Source: Phoronis australis
Lineage: Eukaryota; Phoronida; Phoronidae
Direction: 5' to 3'
Assembly: GCA_002633005.1 (NCBI GenBank)
Contig: NMRA01000904.1
Coordinates: forward strand, 10,069 to 71,789
DNA: 61,721 bases
Shown here: positions 58,977-61,721 of the stretch, piece by piece
Layout: every line of letters begins with the position of its first letter
How positions within the stretch are numbered: position 1 is the stretch's first letter
Notes under the pieces: model-generated
Databases searched by the model: none
The model's input: only the letters and a program-made list of their open reading frames with translations
What the model was told of the DNA's origin: nothing
Made by a program: the position numbers and the translations under genes

Positions 58977-59413
58977 GTTTCACTTACAGGGAAAACAGGC
59001 AATATGCAGATGTGTGCATCGAACGTTATTTCTTTGTGCTTCGGGTGTTTTTCTTTCCTCGAAGGCAGAATTGTTAGCTCGTTTAACTGTTACGCACAGA
59101 AACTCTGCGTCATAGCAGCTTCGGGTAACGTTGATCTGAACATGTCCTTCAACATACGCTATTTCGTCCGCCTTTAGAGCTATTGAAGTCGGGTTAGGCT
59201 GTCGAAATGCTATCCCTCTAACATTCATGTTCGGATGATTATATTTGCCCATGTAGTCGTTACTGGCGCTGAAGACAAATATGAAATTGTCCTTCCCTGT
59301 TGCACTAATCGGGAGGTCTGACTTAAAACCAAATTTAAACACAACCTTACTTTCCTCTTGAAATATTATTCCCGGTTCCATAGAAACTATTGCGAACTCT
59401 TCCATGGACAAAT
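58977..59413 (-). CDS. Exon of an unidentified extracellular protein
   Basis: Acceptor gtctttacag, then DLSMEEFAIVSMEPG, FKFGFKSDLPISATGKDNFI, FVFSASNDYMGKYNHPNMNV, RGIAFRQPNPTS, VQINVTRSCYDAEFLCVTVK, CTHLHIACFPCK and TGA. Alternating hydrophobic strands and a few Cys suggest a beta-sandwich ectodomain. The end is ambiguous: CCCT/gtaagtga is a strong donor at 58988, but read-through stops at once and AATAAA lies about 110 bases further, so it may be the last exon. No family recognised. Confidence 0.5.
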
Positions 59414-60028
59414 CTGTAAAGACAACCCCAGAATTTTCGCTTGTCTTTCAAAACGCATGGCGCTTTCAGTATTACAAAGCAATGAAATGGAATTAAGAAG
59501 CTTAAAGTACAGTACAGGTAGATTAGTGACCCACATCGCCCGCATGGGGCGCCCATGCGGGTGATAGGGCCCACATGTACATGTATGTTTAAAACCTGTC
59601 CAACGTGAGAACTAACAAACGATGTCAAAAAACAGCAGTGGACAAAGCTGTTTTGACTCCTCAAATGTCTGTTTTAACTGATGTTGCGCCAAACTTAGCC
59701 AAGAACGCGTTTTATGCATGCACTCCTAAGTGTTTCTAACATGTAATTAACCATTTTAAGAGACTTCTACTCTAGTCCAACTACTAATTTCGGGAAGAAA
59801 AACAATTTACATGTACTGTACAGTGTACATCTAATGCTATATTTTTCGAATTAAAGAACTGCTTTAAGAGGCATTATCTGAGAAAACCTGCAAAGTTGCA
59901 AAATGTTGGCGGAGGCACTTTCATCAATTAAGTTGATATTTTGCACACCAATTTGTACTCACATATGAATAACTAAATCACGTCTGTTTTTATCTGGAGT
60001 CATTCTATAAAAAAAAATAATAAATACC

Positions 60029-60153
60029 TTCCGTCGTGGTTTTTTCACACACAGGACAAGAATGTCCAAAAAGACAAAAAGAATGCCAACACTCACAGAG
60101 CTGGAAGCCAGTTTGTGACTTTGAATGATCATAATTAGTGGAATTGAAGCCAT
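60029..60153 (-). CDS. Possible first exon with hydrophobic signal or anchor
   Basis: ATG at 60153 (AGCAATGGCT): MASIPLIMIIQSHKLASSSV, then SVGILFVFLDILVLCV and KKPRRK before gtattt. The hydrophobic stretch followed by a basic cluster suits a signal-anchor. It lies upstream of the exon at 58977-59413 on the same strand, but only a weak donor (CCTGT/gtgtga) gives the matching phase, so the join is unproven. Confidence 0.35.
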
Positions 60154-60679
60154 TGCTGTGCTTGGGAATTGATTTCGTTGAGCATCTGTGTGAATTTGTA
60201 TTTCATCTCGACTTTTTGTTGACGCACTAAAATTGACCGAACGTCACTTCAGTTAGGGCTTGGTTAGGCTTAGTAAATCCCGAAGTTTTCCGATAGTAGA
60301 AGTCCGATTATGAAAAAGTGGTTCCAAATTATATTTAAAAAATGGTGCCTTAGTACAGAAAAAAATATTGTTCACCGTAATACTATTTGAACTTTGGGAT
60401 AATTCATCCTTTTTTGACAATCCGACTTTATTCGGAAGCACTTTCGCATATTTGCCTTGGCAATTATCAGCGAAAGTCGATGTCACGTGACATACCGAAA
60501 CTTATCAAATTGCGTATTTTAACAGAAACACATCATAAAATTACAATTTGTCTCTGTATCATTCCTCATAATGAATTATGTGTAGAACAAAAGTTATATT
60601 TGAATAAAATACTAAGAGTTTAACTGAATTTACAACAAGAATTCTAATTTTGGGAGTACAAGGGAAGGAAGACACAATA
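60154..60679. other. Spacer between divergent genes
   Basis: Separates a minus-strand candidate start (60153) from a plus-strand frame (60680). No specific promoter element chosen. Confidence 0.35.
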
Positions 60680-61085
60680 ATGGCGACTCTTGTGGGTACT
60701 TGTTGTTCATTCTCTACAAAATCCACAGTAAATTGTTCTGAAGTCGGGGGTGAAAAGAATCTGAGGAGTGTTTTGAGCTGTGACAGAGATGTTTCCAAAT
60801 ATCTGCGGTATATGAACGTATCGGAGGTCGTAACGGAGTGGAAACTTCTGTTGAACAGAGCGGTATTTGACGAGGGCTCGGCTGATGAACTGACGGTGTG
60901 TCCCCGTCATAGGAACAAGTTTGGTGTAGAGTTCTTCCCATCTAAACTCTGTGCCTACCCAGATCATGGAGGGAAGAAGAAGAGACGTCCTAAAGCTCTG
61001 TGAGGTTGACGTGCAATGAATTTAGCTATGTTATTGTTAGAGGAGATAAGAACTGAGAGAAATGTGATCCTGCCCATTGGATCAG
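60680..61085 (+). pseudogene. Conserved repeat-family protein exon with two in-frame TGA
   Basis: From ATG 60680: MATLVGTCCSFSTKST, SCDRDVSKYLRYMNVSEVVT, EWKLLLNRAVFDEG, ELTVCPRHRNKFGVEF, FPSKLCAYPDHGGKKKRRPK, AL, TGA, G, TGA, RAMNLAMLLLEEIRTERNVI, LPIGSG at a donor-like AG/gtatgc. The order CPRHR..(F/Y)G..F....CAYPDH..K followed by (V)PIGS matches uncharacterised Cys/His proteins I recall as repeated in cnidarian and other marine genomes. Both TGA codons interrupt an otherwise continuous frame and may derive from CGA. The exon is probably dead unless the stops are bypassed by splicing. Confidence 0.55.
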
Positions 61086-61721
61086 GTATGCATTGTTTAA
61101 TTGTGGATCTATGGCAAGATATAGGGTAGAGTGAAAACATGCATTTTAAAATATGTTGGTTTTTGACGGTGAAATCGACACATTTCGTTTCTCAACTAAA
61201 ACTCACAAAAACTTGCTGATTAAACTACGATCACCGACTGGATCGTCACTTTCCGGCACCGGGACAGCGGGCGCGAACTCATTCTCCCAGTTGGTCCTCC
61301 GCCAACCGTAGGCCTAATGGATACGTGGCCACAGGGCAGCTGATCAGGCCTTTTAGTATGTGGACCGCTTCAGATGCCATTCAGGAAGACCACATAAGTA
61401 TCGTCCGGTTACCTATTTTCGTCAGGCTCCAAAGTTCGTCCGCCATCTTGTTTCGCGTGCAGCGCAACCACGCGGGACTTAGCGTTCCAATTTGGAGTGC
61501 TCGTGTGCACGTTAGGTACTAACTTATCGGAAGAGACACGTATCAAAGTAATGAGACAAAAATCGGTGAGTTTACCGATTGTTTTTTAAAACCACTTAAA
61601 AATCAGTAGATTTTACTAATACACTTTTTTGTGCGTTTTCAGAAGATGTTTTCGAATTTAAATTTTCTTCCGACGGGACACAAAACATGATCCAGGGTTT
61701 GTTTATGCAATGTATCTGTTT
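61086..61721. other. Window end, with a possible minus-strand first exon
   Basis: On the minus strand, ACAAGATGGCGGACG at 61446 begins MADELWSLTKI and reaches AAAATAG/gtaacc at 61413. A second exon was not identified. Nothing else recognised. Confidence 0.3.

Noticed and set aside
1-61721. CRISPR arrays, operons, ribosome-binding sites, phage genes
   Set aside because: Intron-containing genes, microsatellites and eukaryotic transposons show this is a eukaryotic nuclear sequence; no regularly spaced direct repeats or packed gene clusters occur.

Overview
This looks like nuclear DNA of a marine invertebrate, not a prokaryote or virus. The sequence is AT-rich and gene-sparse. Split exons have GT..AG borders, and there are single N positions and N-filled gaps (18156-18248, 42763-42792). 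The palindrome TAGGCCTA occurs at least eight times where about one is expected, and TACATGTA-type strings are frequent; from memory both are common in echinoderm, hemichordate, lancelet and some lophotrochozoan genomes. I cannot name a species.

Host genes lie mostly on the minus strand in the right half. The best is a membrane receptor read from 56984 down to 34755: signal peptide plus first half of a SEA domain (exon 1), second half of SEA (exon 2), an EGF module (exon 3), at least one missing exon, then a second SEA domain, a Cys-containing exon, and a transmembrane exon with a short tail. Splice phases agree at three of the exon joins. One exon of an SLC18-type vesicular transporter lies at 42234-42435. 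A small secreted or membrane protein lies at 58977-60153. A terminal exon with a polyadenylation signal lies at 14004-14205.

Everything else I can identify is mobile or repeated DNA. 1-4 kb: a decayed two-exon THAP gene and a hAT-transposase-like fragment. 5-7 kb and 32.9-34.3 kb: two direct copies of one repeat; the first holds a 648-bp insertion whose empty site survives in the second. 14.8-16.5 kb and 38.2-39.1 kb: two TTAA-flanked THAP elements of Kolobok type, each with a convergent second reading frame. 18.2-22.8 kb: a 1.5-1.6 kb direct duplication. 19.9-20.4 and 24.1-24.8 kb: fragments of non-LTR retrotransposons. 28.5-29.9 and 51.9-53.5 kb: two copies, inverted to each other, of an element with CTGGGCCCGGTCTCC ends.

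The most striking structure is 49744-56045: about 6.3 kb flanked by TTAA, with similar inverted ends. It carries a broken gene for an unnamed protein (PIN-like acidic and GCD motifs, Cys-rich C-terminus). That gene is split by one of the CTGGGCCC elements, which carries a further small insertion, and an LTR-like segment with perfect heat-shock-element motifs lies beside it. The whole stack sits in intron 1 of the SEA/EGF receptor gene.

All assignments come from reading the sequence and recalling family motifs; no search was run.
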